Positions 24,881-36,928 of a DNA stretch of 64,000 bases are shown here, piece by piece; within the stretch, counting starts at the first letter, position 1, and the number at the start of each line of letters is the position of its first letter. Made by a program: the position numbers and the translations under genes. The DNA comes from Primula veris (lineage: Eukaryota > Streptophyta > Magnoliopsida > Ericales > Primulaceae). The stretch is from positions 10,671,501 through 10,735,500 of the forward strand of contig OY821745.1 of the NCBI GenBank assembly GCA_963682055.1, written 5' to 3'. The notes under the pieces are model-generated. The model was not told where the DNA came from and made no database searches. It saw only the letters and a program-made list of their open reading frames with translations.

Positions 24881-25881
24881 CTGCTATCTGCGTAATCAAA
24901 AGTGAAACTGTACCCCTGTGAAATTGAATTTGATGCTCTACTTTTCAATGTTATTTTCTTCGGTTCTGGTAATATCAGTATCTGAAAAAATAGAGTGCTA
25001 TTTATTAAATTTTATTTTCTTAAAAGCGATCTCCTTTTTTATTCCAACTGTCGCGACTGCACAATATTATTTTGGATCTTTTTCAATGAAAGGTTCCTAC
25101 TTGATACAGAAAACTGATTTGATAACTTTAGTTAACAAGGACCCGTGAAGAGTAGCACTTTTTTCATTCAAGAAAACCCATGGACCTGATCATCATCAAA
25201 AGAAAGTAGAAAAGAATTTGGGACTATTTAAGCAAAGAACACTTAAATCAGTACAATTCACTTGCTACGCACCAGAAAAGAAAAAGAAAATCGTCTTTTA
25301 CTTGGAGTTGCTGTTATAAGAAATATAACAAACTACTAAACCGGTAGACTTCCAAGTTTTCAAATCAATCAAATACACGATCTATGGACCAAAAGATAGC
25401 TAGGATTTGTATGGATGAATCCGAAACTACTAGAAAAAACTTTAGCTCATTTGTATGAATATAATCCCAGTAAACATATGGATTCATTAAAAATATATTC
25501 CTATATTGTGTTTCACTAACACCTTTAAAGTAAATTAGTCTTTTATTTGGTGAAATTAGTCTTTTATTTGGTGAAATTAGTCTTTTCAGCTGCACACAAA
25601 GAAAACCAAAATACCAATAGACTCATAAGTCACAACTACATAAATTCGCTAAAAGGTTAAAACATACAAGCAAAAACTAAATACAGCAGACCAAATAGGT
25701 ACAAGACAACAACCTATCTACCCTATTTCTCCTTTGGAAATATGCTTATGCACATTTTGTGTCCAATGCCACAACTAATCCTGATTTCTTGGAGATGGAA
25801 TAGTGGCCACGAAACAATTTCTGGAAAAATGTCAATCTTTCTGAAGATTTTAGAGCTTCTTTCATAAGATTTTGAGAGCCT
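24881..25881. other. Convergent intergenic region with 3' UTRs
   Basis: Holds the 3' untranslated ends of the plus-strand E2 gene and the minus-strand DeSI-like gene. A small minisatellite, three copies of a 21-22 bp unit (attagtcttttatttggtg), lies at about 25533-25585. No other gene is seen. Confidence 0.5.
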
Positions 25882-28809
25882 TTAAAGAGAGTGGAGAAGC
25901 GAAGATACTGGCGACTCTTTGTTTCTCTTAGAGCTCCTTGAGATTAATGAAAATTCAGTAGAGGTGCTTTTTAGTCTCTTCGTTTCATTTTCGTGGACAT
26001 CATCAAAGGTGCGGTCTCTTTGCACAGAAGAAAGTTTAAAGGTCTCAGGGAGTACACAGTTGCAAATTGAACCTAGGGAGAAAAAACAATTAAGAGAAAT
26101 AATGAAAAATTGTAATAGAATCTTAATTAGTTAATAAAATACGATTTATTAGAGTTTAGGAAGCTAATGGCAAAATCATTTTGTAGAAAAAACTATGAGA
26201 AATCAAAGTTTTGATCATAAATGAATGCATCCGGTTTCTAAAGACTTTGGGATTTTTCTTGTTTTATTCCCAATTTTGCTCTTTAAAGTTTAAAGACGGA
26301 TTTAGGCATACAGGAAAACGTCTTATCCTTGTTGAGTAACTAGAGAACTTTATTATTTGCACTTCGCTTCGATCACTACTATTTGTAAGGTACTGAGTAA
26401 AATTTCGCGACTTTATAGGTTCAGTACACGAGTACAACTGTGCAACCCGTGTTTGTAGATGTGCTCTGACAGCTGTTTGATTATAATTTTCCTCCTTATA
26501 TACATTTTCCTAAAATTCATGAAAACAATTCATGCACATTTTCATGTTTTTCCGTTTACAAAACAATTCTAGAAATAATTATTATTTTAAAGTTCAAATA
26601 TAAAACAAAAATAAAGTTTAAAATAACTGTGTAGAACATAAATTTGTAGCCCAAGAAGCGTTATCCTGATCAAACCATCGGTACGGATGAAGTCTAAACC
26701 CAATGGAAAACAAAAAAAAGTTGTGAGAGAACAAAAAAAATAGCAATTTACCCATTCTTGCTAGCCGATTCACCCATTTGGGTATTCGTTTTCCAGAGAG
26801 CTTGCGACATATATCTTCACAAAAATGGTTACAGTTCTTTGCAACCAAGTGATAGGAATTGCCACTATACTTCGATGCCTCAAGCTCAAAGAATTCTCGA
26901 ATTTCGATAGGGTCGTAAAATGTTGTTCCAATTAATATCGACTTTCTAAACTTGAATCCTGGGCATTGGCGGGGGTCAACCTCGAAAACGCCACTTGTCG
27001 GATAGTTATGGGCTCCAAATGCATATTCTATTCCATGTACTGTAAAAATAAGATTTATCACAATGTGCTTTATAAAGTCAGATAGCGGCTTGTTTGGTGA
27101 GAACTGGAATGTACTTTTCATGCGTACCACTAATTTTTCTGCTTCAAGTACAGGATTAAGAAAACGTTGTTTGGTTGATATGAAAAAGTATACTTATTTG
27201 AAACAATAAAGTACATATATATTTTTATTCAAGTAAATTCATAATTTTTTTCGAAATATGAAATTTTCAACTATTTTACACTATTATTAACTACTCCCTC
27301 AACAAAAAGTACATGTTTTTAAACTATTGACAACTACACCTTAACACCTAGATAATTAGAAGTAAAGCAGAAAAGGACGGTACAATCAAAAGAGTATACT
27401 CGCGCCCCGCGTGTCATTAAGCAGATTCAAAGAAACATAGCATAAGAACGAAGGATTTCAGGTGAACAGCCATTTTACATGGCTTTCAACACATGAAAGA
27501 GATTAGCTTTTTATATGTAATGGTCAATATAAATGCAAAAAAGGAAAGCAAAATACGTGATAAACCACAATGCTAAGACGCCACATGAGCAATCCTTGAC
27601 ATAGAGTAAATTTAGAGATGTACATTTTATGACATTTTGACGGAAATAACGAATTAATTCATTATTTTTGCAATTGGAAATGGTAACTATAAAACTTTTA
27701 TTTGTGAGTGTGCATACTAAACATACTCGTAATTTTGCCTCGAATGAAGTTCTCTAGTCCCAAAAAATCATTAAAGCTGCTCCGATGAAAGGATCAAATA
27801 AATGCAAAAAAGGGAAGCACAATACGTGATAAACCACTATACTAAGACGCCCATATGAGAAATTTTTGACATAGACTGAAGTTAGAGATGTGTATTTTAC
27901 TACGTCTTGACGGAAATAACGAACGAATACACTATTTTCGCGATTGAAATATGGTAACTATAAAATTTGATTTCTCAGTGCGCATACTCAAAACAGACTC
28001 ATACTTTTGCCTAGAATTTGGTAAGAAATTACAAGCCTAAGAAGCTCCCTAGTCCGAAAAAGTCAATAAAGCTGCTCTGATGTAATATCAACAAGTGATC
28101 CTTAATTTTGCTCATTATGAAAGATAAGTCCACTTATAATTTCTAATAAGATAGACATACTTTTTATACACACACATATAATGACAGATATCATTCTGCA
28201 CCTCTATTTCCAAATCGCTCCAAAGAATTTTTCAAGTTTGTGCAAAAAAAAATTGCAGCTTATATGTCCTCTCCGGCCTTGTTTGGTTGCAGCTTTTGAG
28301 CTAATTTTGTTTGTGTTTTGCTTAAAAGTTGCACTTCACTTGGTTAACCAACTTAAAAACTGAAAATCTTCCCGTTTCTGCCAGAAGACCTATAAGTTTA
28401 AAGCTGCTCACCTTGTTTCTCAAACTAATAAACATGAGGCTTATCTGCTTAAAAGCTGCAACCAAACAAGTTTGATGCCTCTTAAGGGAAATAACTGTAC
28501 TCGAAATGATTTCACAACAAAATTCCATATAAAGTGGAGTAACTGTTGATAATTTCAAGTGAGCTCTTCAACGTTTAGAGAAGAGGAGGGTAACAAACCT
28601 TCAACACCAGAGTGAAAGACACCAAGACCCGCCCAATATAAATAACCGTTGATCGGTGTTAAGTCATACACGTTGAGATACACTGGTGTTCCATCTAAAT
28701 CAAGTTCTGTAAATTTTGTTCTCGGAAAGATACAAAAATAAGAAGCTGATTTGTTTGACAAAGGAAGGGGCATTACGGAGCGCCAGCTCTTTCTAGATCC
28801 ACGGCTCAT
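25882..28809 (-). CDS. DeSI-like PPPDE-family thiol peptidase
   Basis: Member of the PPPDE family, papain-fold cysteine proteases related to DeSI-1/2, which remove SUMO or ubiquitin; the plant substrate is not certain. Exons (minus): 28809-28599, 27039-26752, 26072-25882. Lengths 211+288+191 = 690 nt give 229 aa with the frame kept. Visible landmarks are PVYLNVYDLTPINGYLYWAG, the catalytic His (about residue 66) in GVFHSGVE, HGIEYAFGAH, and the catalytic Cys (about 140) in AKNCNHFCEDICRKL. Next is IPKWVNRLARMG, then exon 3 with SICNCVLPE and a Ser/Lys-rich tail. The usual order and the CNC segment fit plant deSI-like proteins. An acceptor-like cattgcag about 50 bp upstream of the ATG (near 28862) suggests a 5'UTR intron. 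Intron 1 (1.56 kb) carries a tandem duplication and a MITE. Confidence 0.93.
27528..28083. repeat. Two-copy direct repeat in DeSI-like intron 1
   Basis: Two adjacent, diverged copies of a unit of about 265-285 bp share the phrases aatacgtgataaaccac, gacggaaataacgaa and aaagctgctc. The second starts near 27800. A local tandem duplication; nothing is encoded. Confidence 0.8.
28278..28470. mobile_element. MITE with 20-bp terminal inverted repeats
   Basis: The left end cttgtttggttgcagctttt is matched by the reverse complement of the right end (aaaagctgcaaccaaacaag), a perfect 20-bp inverted repeat enclosing about 150 bp. It sits in intron 1 of the DeSI-like gene. Ends of this look occur in hAT- and Harbinger-type MITEs; the family is not settled because no clear target duplication was found. 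Confidence 0.7.
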
Positions 28810-28862
28810 GATTTTGAATGTAACTACAAATAACTAGAAACGGTTCAATGTGAGTTGTGACC

Positions 28863-31800
28863 TGCAATGTGATGGGAAAAATAATTAAAAAAGAGGGTAT
28901 TTATCAAACAATGAATTACGAATCTCAAACAGTTTTGAAGCAAATTAAAAAGAACAGCATTGACATATTGCTTAACTACTAACGTGTGAGTGTTGGTATA
29001 GCTAAATGAGACTCCGTATAACGCTATTACAGTTTGTCTAGGATCTCACATCGCCTAAGTATAGTTAAGTGTGCGTATATAAGCTCATAGATACCCTCCG
29101 GATGCTAAAGTATAATATAACCTCGCGATAGTTAAATGATATTTTCCTTTGGACTTTGGAGGCTGACTTTGTCAATCTTTACAAAGATTCAGTTATGCAA
29201 GTTAATTTCTCTTCTTTAAATTGCTTTGATTATAAAAAAAAAAAAAACAAAAAAAAAAAAAAAAACAGGAAGGGCTTCGGGAATGTAGTCACATTTCATC
29301 AGGTGATCAGTTTATGCGTAATACAAGGAAAATTCCAATAATAAATCATAAATATTAACAAGCAAGAAAATAATTAACAAGATAGCAATTAACACAAATG
29401 AATACACAAATTATATGATTTTAAATCTGCTTTTCTCCTAAATGCAACCTAAAAGTGAAGAATTCGTTGGAAAACACAAGAAACCGAATTTTAACATTTA
29501 CAGATATAAAAAAATGTGGACATATAATTGACAAGACAAATTAAAATAAAAAGATCCACAAATAAAGGGAAATTATCCATATCATAAAATCAAAACATGT
29601 TTTAAAGAAAAAAATATATATAAATTACCAGAAAATCTCAAGAGATTCAGATTATAATATTAACAGATGGACAAAAAAAGAGAAAAAATTAAATAGTGAA
29701 AACAAGTACAGTAAAGAACACATTAATGTCAACAATTTAACACGACAAATAACAAGAAACATAAGAGTTAAACAAGCAAACAAAACAAAACCCATTTGAG
29801 AAAATTAAAAAAATAAGGGAAACCCATTTACCAGATTAGTCATGTGAACCCATAAAAGCGTATAAAGGTCTCATCTTTAAAATGAAAGTGGTTTTTTTGA
29901 GTGTGTTTGTGTTTGTGTTTGCGTTTGTGTAGTAGTAATAATAAAGTTATAAAACCCTTCACATTTAGCAGTGACAGATAATAAAACAAAACAAAACAAA
30001 AAAATGAATATTTTGGTACCTTTTATTCCCAGTCAAGAAAATTGAAAAGATCCAAAATGTAAACTCTTTCTATTGACATTTTCTCTTTGTTCCCATATTT
30101 TGCTATTTCATTTCATTTTTCCATGTTTTTGCAAATAGACGTAACATGTGTTTTTACTTTGGGTAGACTAAAAATACATTTATTTTATTGCAGTGTAGTA
30201 TTATTGGTTAACAATTTATGTATTGTAATATTAATTTTAATAATTTAAATACTAATCTATAAATTTTGTCATAATTGAGGACCCGACGTTAAACAAAACG
30301 ATATAATTGCACTCACATTCTCTCTACCTATCACATAGCGAGTGTAATTATATCAACGTCCGTTAAAAAATAGATCCGAAATGAGAGATACGATTACCAC
30401 GATTTTGTCGATTTATTCTGTTTGGTTCTTAATCGGGCGAAAATTGGTATATTAATACCTAAATTGTTAAAAATGTTACTGTAGTACATAAATTGTTAAT
30501 CAGTGATAGTACACTACACTAAACGTATATTTTTTTTCTTTTACTTTTTATCGATTAGGGAAAAATCAAAAATAAAGTAATAACCCCATGTTTTTTTGTA
30601 AGTATTTTTGCAAAGAACTCTCATTTGCTTCGGTATTATTAATTAACCCAAAAATGCTATCCAAAATTCCGGTCAACCCACGTTATGTATCTCGAGTATG
30701 CATAAATTTTTCTCGTGTAGAGCATTTGAAACTCAAATATACATGAAGGCTCATTACAATTAGGCAGTTTTTGTGTTTTTTCAAAACAGACCCTGCATTT
30801 GGAAAATTTCGAAAGTCATACCTCATCATAGTCGGATTGATTGTTGAATAGGTTGTGAGAGTCTGATGCATTTAAATAAAAAATAACTTTTTATCACCTA
30901 GATGCATTTCATCTTATATGACCGTCCCGAGCTCACAATATTGGAAGAATTTGTGTATCATTTACAAGGGCGGAGCCATAGAATCACCGGACCGTTAGGT
31001 AGATAATTCTCAATATTATCATCATATATAGGATGAACTTTCACATGTACACGCCAACAAGTTACACAGATCTATACCCGAAGCCATATGGGCTGTGGTA
31101 TGTTAGTATCATACTCTGTGATTTGTTGAATTACTATTCAATTTAATTTGGAATTTGCAATTTTTAAACATACAATGTCAGCAGAAAAAAGTTTACTTTG
31201 CCGACTTTGTTAACAAAAGTAACCGGGTGAATCATTCTCTTGATTTCTATTATCCTTACAATGAAAAAAAAACATGTTTATTATGATGCAGAAAGTGATT
31301 TTTGGATTTTGATTTTGAGAATTAGCCTCTTCTCTGTCTGTGTATTTGTCATTGAGATGCTTCTCCAACTAAGATGAGTTGAAGTTCTCTTCATCAATTC
31401 CCAATTTAAGATGAACGAAAAGCAACTTTGTTGCTTCTTTTAAATTTAGTGCCAAGTACTACCTCAACAAACGCTACCCAACAATGCAAAAATCAAAAAG
31501 ATGTAATGGTCCTAAAAGGACTTTAGATAAGTACCACCTATTTAAGTTCTAATTGGTGAACTCGAAATAAATTAGTGTTTGTCTATATCAACATTCCATA
31601 TTAGAAGATGTCTTAAAAAAGTAATGTTTGTGAAATAAGTTGATCATCAAGCAGACAATAAACAAGCAATATAAGTCTGACACTAACGTGAGGATTGCAT
31701 TGGCGTTTTCCAATATACTCCTTGTTTATTGCGTAAATGCAATTGTACCAAAGTTTATCTTACTTTAAAACTTCAAAAAAGAGCTAAATCACATTCCACG

Positions 31801-32227
31801 ATGCATGTACATAGCAAAAACGAAACGTATCACAGAACAATGGGAGCAGTCTGCTATGCTAGAATCCACATTTCCCAATAGGAGGTTATAATTTTGAATC
31901 ACCCTCCCAATAAGAAAAAAATAATACCATAATTAGGAACGGTAAGGTAAAGGAATACTATTAATTATCATCCGTTCGAAATGCCGAAATAAAATCAGTA
32001 CACTTCTTGAAAATGTACACTGCGGCTGACCATGACTACCATACAAGTTAACTCTATCAGACAAGGAAGCAAAAGAAATAAGAAAAAAGAAGAAAAATAC
32101 AAGTATATTCGACAAAAGCCGAAATACCAGCCAACCATGTGGTTACCTTACAAGTTAAATCTATCAGACAAGAAAGCAAAACAAAGAACAAAAAAACCAA
32201 GTATACCCCCAATAAGCAAAAACTGAA
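28863..32227. other. Intergenic DNA between the DeSI-like and RRA-like genes
   Basis: AT-rich, without recognisable coding sequence. It includes an A-rich tract at about 29234-29266, the probable 5'UTR/promoter of the DeSI-like gene (up to about 29.9 kb), an imperfect 15-bp inverted repeat (gatataattgcactc / gagtgtaattatatc) at 30299-30352, and an isolated hAT-like end (aagggcggagcc) near 30967. The 3' UTR of the RRA-like gene lies at the right edge. Confidence 0.5.
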
Positions 32228-35214
32228 TTACCAATCTGAACCATCGGGGAAGGGTTTGAGTGCATCTTGCTTGCCATTGACAAAATACTCCACCACAGCT
32301 TTCATCCGTGGCAGCTTATCTGGGTGATAATTTACATGAACAATAACAGGTTTTATCTTGTTGCTCAAATTTGCATCTTTCCTCACAGTTTTGAACAGAA
32401 CTTTACTGTTGATAAATTGATAAAAATCCATAGTTCTCCTAGCAGCATGTAACCCATCATACCCAGGATGAGAGGGAAAGTACAAAACCTCGTTGAACAC
32501 CGCTTGGTCCCAGGCGTTAGATTCGTGTGAAAGCCTATCAGCTACACGATCAATAAGCTCAATGGCAGCTAATGTGGGCCGTATATAGAAAAAACCAGAA
32601 TTATACACCCATATACGCATTGTGTGTGCATAACGAGCCCAACCCATTTTGGGCTCGTCGAACACGTCATCATATCCATATGCGGTTATGTTATCATGAC
32701 CATCTGTCATGGATTCTACGTCTGAGTCCCTATAAAGATGATTAAAAGGGTTTTGTAAATATACTATATCAACATCCGAGAGTAGAACACCATAACCCAA
32801 TTGCAAAAACTCTCTCAAGATTCGGAATTTCAAACCCGAAACAGCATGGTTGCCACCTGTACGTGCAACTGAATCTATTCCTTCATCTGGGTCCCGTTTG
32901 TAAAAAGAAATATTATTCGATTGGCAAAGATTAGCAATTTCTTCGTCTAAAGCAATTACTAAGTAATTGGCTATACCCACCCTTTGAACACTGGTTAACT
33001 GGACCTCTAACATTTCTTTTACGTTTGAATTTGCGAGTGCAACTATAAGCTCTTTGTTAACAGCGATTTTTTCCAAGATTTTTGATAATCTAGGGTTCAC
33101 AGATTCGTCGGGGACAACAGTAGGGTTGGTTCTTATACTTTTAACAGTACCAAAAGGCCCAGCTTTGTGTTGTACACCGAGCATTAGAACTTGTTTTTGA
33201 GCTTGATCTTTGCCTTGTTCAGCCAGTTGAAGCTTTTCCGTCAATTCCCTAATTTGCTTTTTTAGTTCTGCATTTTTTTCTGTTGCTGCTACATACTCCG
33301 ACTTCAACATGTTTACCCGTTCAGATGAGTCACAAAGAGGAGTTGAGACCTGAGAATGATGATCAACAAGAATCTTGAGTGACTGGTCATTCAGATACTA
33401 CAAAGTCAAAGTAAGTTAATTCCCCAGCAAGGTGGTCAATTTACATTACAAAAAAAGTTATTAGTTACAGATCTCACAGCAGAGCCACAGATCAAACATA
33501 GAATCAATGTTGCAGTAAGGTGAAAGTCACGGCCTTTCACAAATTGTTTTTGCTTAGACAACTTAACCATCTAACAAGAGAAAAATCATTCAGAGGAAAA
33601 AGCCATTCCATAAAAATATACAAGCTACATACAGATCTAACATTCATAAAAAGATTAAAGATATACTACCGTGGACAACTGAACAAATGTGGACAAGCCG
33701 AAAAAAGAACACGAAGATATATATCTACATATAAAAGCTATAGACAATGCCCACCACCATGTTGAAAATGACAAAAATGATTTCTGGTCAACTCAACTCA
33801 GCTATTGATCTATTCCCAGTTCATATCAATTGTGCATCATTTTCGCTAGATGCAAACTTTATAACTCAAAAACTTCACGATTAAGCAAACTCATAACCTT
33901 TTAATCACTTCCCTCGCAAAAATTAACCAATAAACTGCTAACTCTCACTAACCACATGATAATTAGTGAAAAGTATCCCTTCTGGATAAAACTCCGCGCA
34001 TTTCATGCTAAAAAAGATTACAAGAATATAGGCTATTCTAAATATCCAAATTGGCATTGAAAACCCCATCATCAAAAGATACGGAGCCCAGAATATGATA
34101 CCGCCAACACATGCATATAAAAACACAATTCAGATCCAAAATCTACCAACTTCAGAACTTCAAACTTTATATTTTAAAATTTCCGTGTTAGTCAGTTCAG
34201 ACAACATACATCAGTACATCATCATTATAGGCAAAAGATCTTACCATAAAATACATAGACTAAAAGAAGTCCACACACAACTGGGTATGTTTGGTTGAAA
34301 CAGACTAATACTTCCGTGTACATTTTTATTTCAAATAAAAACATCTATCTGTCGTGGTGAAAAGGTAATACTTTGGGCTCTTTTGTTACAGCTTTTTTAT
34401 TATCTTTCGCATGCCTTCTACACTGCAGTAATCTGATAGACCATATTTAAATCTGAATTCCTCATCTAGAAACTCTACACCCTAACAATTCCAGTTAGCA
34501 CAATCGTTCCATTATCTTGTAAAAAGGTTTACTTTATAGCATTTAGATAATTACACTTTCCTAAACTTCTATAACAAAATATAAAACATTAACTAACCAT
34601 AAAACACATACATAGTTACATACTTGCATAAAATTTGGTTAAAACAAATCATAAAAATAGAACTTAAAAGTATAAAATCAAAGCCAGAATTGTCTCACAT
34701 CAATGCATTGATCTCAAAACTAGTTTGGATAAAACCAATCTCTCTCTCTTTATATAATATATATCATTTTATTAAATAAGGGAAGCCAAGAATTGACAAT
34801 TACCAATGAGGCTGCCAAAGATTGTCATAGTTTTTCCAAAAAACACCCCTAATGTGTTTTTTAAATTACTCCTATAACTTAATTCAATTCAAATACTAAA
34901 AATGGTAAGAAAAAAAAAATGCTTCTATGTTCCCTTTCACATGTCTATCTCTCGTATTTATATCAAAACCGCACACATTCCTTACCTATTTGTATTTTTT
35001 ACGCCACTACAAGTCCCACACGTAATGCATGTGCCAGGGGAGGAACTAGTAATAGGCTAAAAGGGACTCCAACACCCCTATATCGAGAGAAAACCAATCT
35101 TTTACCATTTTTATCAAGAAACTTCAAAAATCTTAATCGATTTTAGTCTTTGCACCCCCATAATTAGGAAAAAATAGTTCTAGTTCTGCCACTAGCGTGG
35201 GCCCACGGTTACAG

Positions 35215-35246
<32 letters not shown>

Positions 35247-36928
35247 CCGAATCTTGTTCTAAGAACACGCTACATTTGATATACTAACATACTACTGAAA
35301 CAGTTCTTTTGGTAAAAAGTCAAAGGCCAGTTGTCCCAAGTCAAATGTAACCTAAATACCAAATCATTTTATATAAAAAGACCAAAAATGAAACTAAAAA
35401 TGAACACCCCTACTACGGGACCCACGCGATGCGTGGTGAAACACGTGGATTAATGATAACCGGTTTGCAAAATCAACATTTGCTATACCGAAAAACTCGC
35501 AATCAATTGGTTTGTTTGTATGATACTAAAATTATGTTCTAACCTATTTGAAAATGTAAAATGCAATAAAAGAATGAAATAAAATTAGAGTAAAAAGAAT
35601 AGATGAATACCTGAGAGAGATCGTGATATGGAACAAAAAATGAGTGGTTATTTAATTTCAAACGTAATAGCATGTGGAAGTTGTATAGGAGCAGTTTTTT
35701 ATTTATTTAAATTGTATCATGTATCTAACTACCTGTGCATGTGAGTAATTTTTCAAATGATCAATGTCATTTTGCAATTATTTGTTTCAAGGCTTCATAA
35801 GAGGTCTACACATAAACTATTAGTATAGATACACACACACTGAATCTTGTTCTAAGAACCTTACACATTGTCACATTCCCTACCCGTTCAGATATTTCCC
35901 GCCACTACAAGTCCTACACGTAATGCATGTGCCATTGGAGTAAGTAGTAATAGCCTAAAAGAGAGTCCATCAGTGTTTTAAAAGGCGTCCGCCAAGGTGC
36001 TAGGCGGTGCCTGGCTGCCTCGACTTTTGCTAGGCGTTTTAAAATAGTTTTTAAATTGGGCCAACCCAAATTCTGATGGGTCAAAATGTTAAAATAGGTT
36101 ACAACAGGTGAGAATAAAAATATATAGAGCAACATGTATTTTAAAATAGGTTAAAATATACATTTTCATGACATATTTTGCTTATTTTAAACTCCTCGAA
36201 CATTATTATCATAACATTTATTGCTTTGCTATGGTATATCGTTAAGCTAGTAGACTTTAAATGCTTGATTTAACATGATAATACTATTTACATCATGTAT
36301 GTTGCATGAGAATCCAAGAAAAACATGTAAAAACGTTCAAAAGTCCTTTTCCCACCTAGGCAGTCAGGCGGCTAGGCGGCACCTCTCCGCTTCATCCCCG
36401 CCTAGAGCCTTTTGAAACCTTGGACTCCGTCACTCCAAATGTTGAGAAAAAACCGATCTTTTACCATATTTATCATGTATCTTCAATTTTTTTAGTAGAT
36501 TTTAGTCTTTCACCACCCCCATAATTAAAAAAAAAACTTAGTTTCGCCACTCGTGTGGGCCACTGGTATATAATATACACACACTGAATTTTGTTGTAAA
36601 AACACACTACATTTGATCAACTAACATACTATTACTAAAACAGTTCTTAAAAACTCAAAAAGTCAAAAGTCAACGCACTGATCTAACAAAAAAAGAAAAG
36701 AAAAAAGAAGAAAGATGAAAAAAGGGGATGAACCTGAGAATGAGAATCGGATCGGGAGAAGCGAGTGATGATAATCGGATCGGTATGAACGAAGATACCG
36801 TTAGGGTATAAGAAGGCAAAAACACATCCTAATAATACTCCGACGAAGATAGCTGCTGCGATTCGTTGTTGTCGTGAGTTTCCAACGCCACGGCTCATTA
36901 AAGGACCCTCTCTCCGGACAGCATTCAT
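32228..36928 (-). CDS. RRA-type GT77 arabinosyltransferase (extensin Hyp-arabinosylation)
   Basis: Resembles Arabidopsis RRA1-3, Golgi GT77 enzymes that add a beta-linked arabinose to hydroxyproline-arabinoside of cell-wall extensins. Two exons (minus), 36928-36734 and 33349-32228, total 1317 nt, 438 aa, joined in frame at CAG/GTC. The N-terminus is cytosolic, with a type II anchor at about residues 23-42 ([17 protein letters not shown]). A coiled stem with [10 protein letters not shown] follows. The catalytic part carries [20 protein letters not shown], the DxD motif D257-V-D259 in [42 protein letters not shown] and [11 protein letters not shown]. The 3.4-kb intron is crowded with nested mobile elements. 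Which of RRA1, 2 or 3 is nearest cannot be told by eye. Confidence 0.93.
34764..35214 (+). mobile_element. Non-autonomous Helitron with nested hAT-like MITE
   Basis: Starts TCATTTTATTAAATAAGGG after A and shares with the Helitron at 17770 a tttttccaaaaa tag and the phrase attactcctata. The 3' hairpin region (cacacgtaatgcatgtg) is split by the MITE at 35035-35194 and resumes gcgtgggcccacggttacag. In this copy the terminus reads ACAG rather than CTRR; the sister copy at 36.56 kb ends CTGG followed by T. It lies in the RRA intron. Confidence 0.5.
35035..35194. mobile_element. hAT-like MITE, 160 bp
   Basis: The left end CAGGGGAGGAACTAG and the reverse complement of the right end (TAGTGGCAGAACTAG) form imperfect inverted repeats of the CAGGGGCGGA type seen in plant hAT elements. 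Flanks GCATGTGC (35027-35034) and GCGTGGGC (35195-35202) fit an 8-bp target duplication with two later changes. It is nested in the Helitron hairpin. Confidence 0.65.
35880..36566. repeat. Second copy of the Helitron/hAT block, itself interrupted
   Basis: The sequence from the hairpin (cacgtaatgcatgtg at about 35918) through the hAT-like MITE (35933-36552) to the Helitron end gtgggccactgg/t (about 36566) repeats the block at 35.0-35.2 kb. The flanking phrases gaatcttgttctaagaac and actaacatacta are also duplicated. The MITE in this copy is split by a 451-bp insertion. Confidence 0.65.
35973..36423. mobile_element. MULE-like MITE inserted in the hAT-like MITE
   Basis: It begins gtgttttaaaaggcg and ends cttttgaaaccttgg, whose reverse complement gives gtttcaaaagg. 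Subterminal ctaggcgg motifs are also inverted. Flanks agtccatca (35964-35972) and actccgtca (36424-36432) fit a 9-bp target duplication with two changes. The sister copy at 35.06 kb lacks the insert, which marks its limits. A 9-bp duplication suggests a Mutator-type element; the family is inference. Confidence 0.6.

Noticed and set aside
35401..35445. Second Helitron-like hairpin (cccacgcgatgcgtgg)
   Set aside because: No CTRR terminus follows it and no TC start could be paired, so it may be only an inverted repeat.
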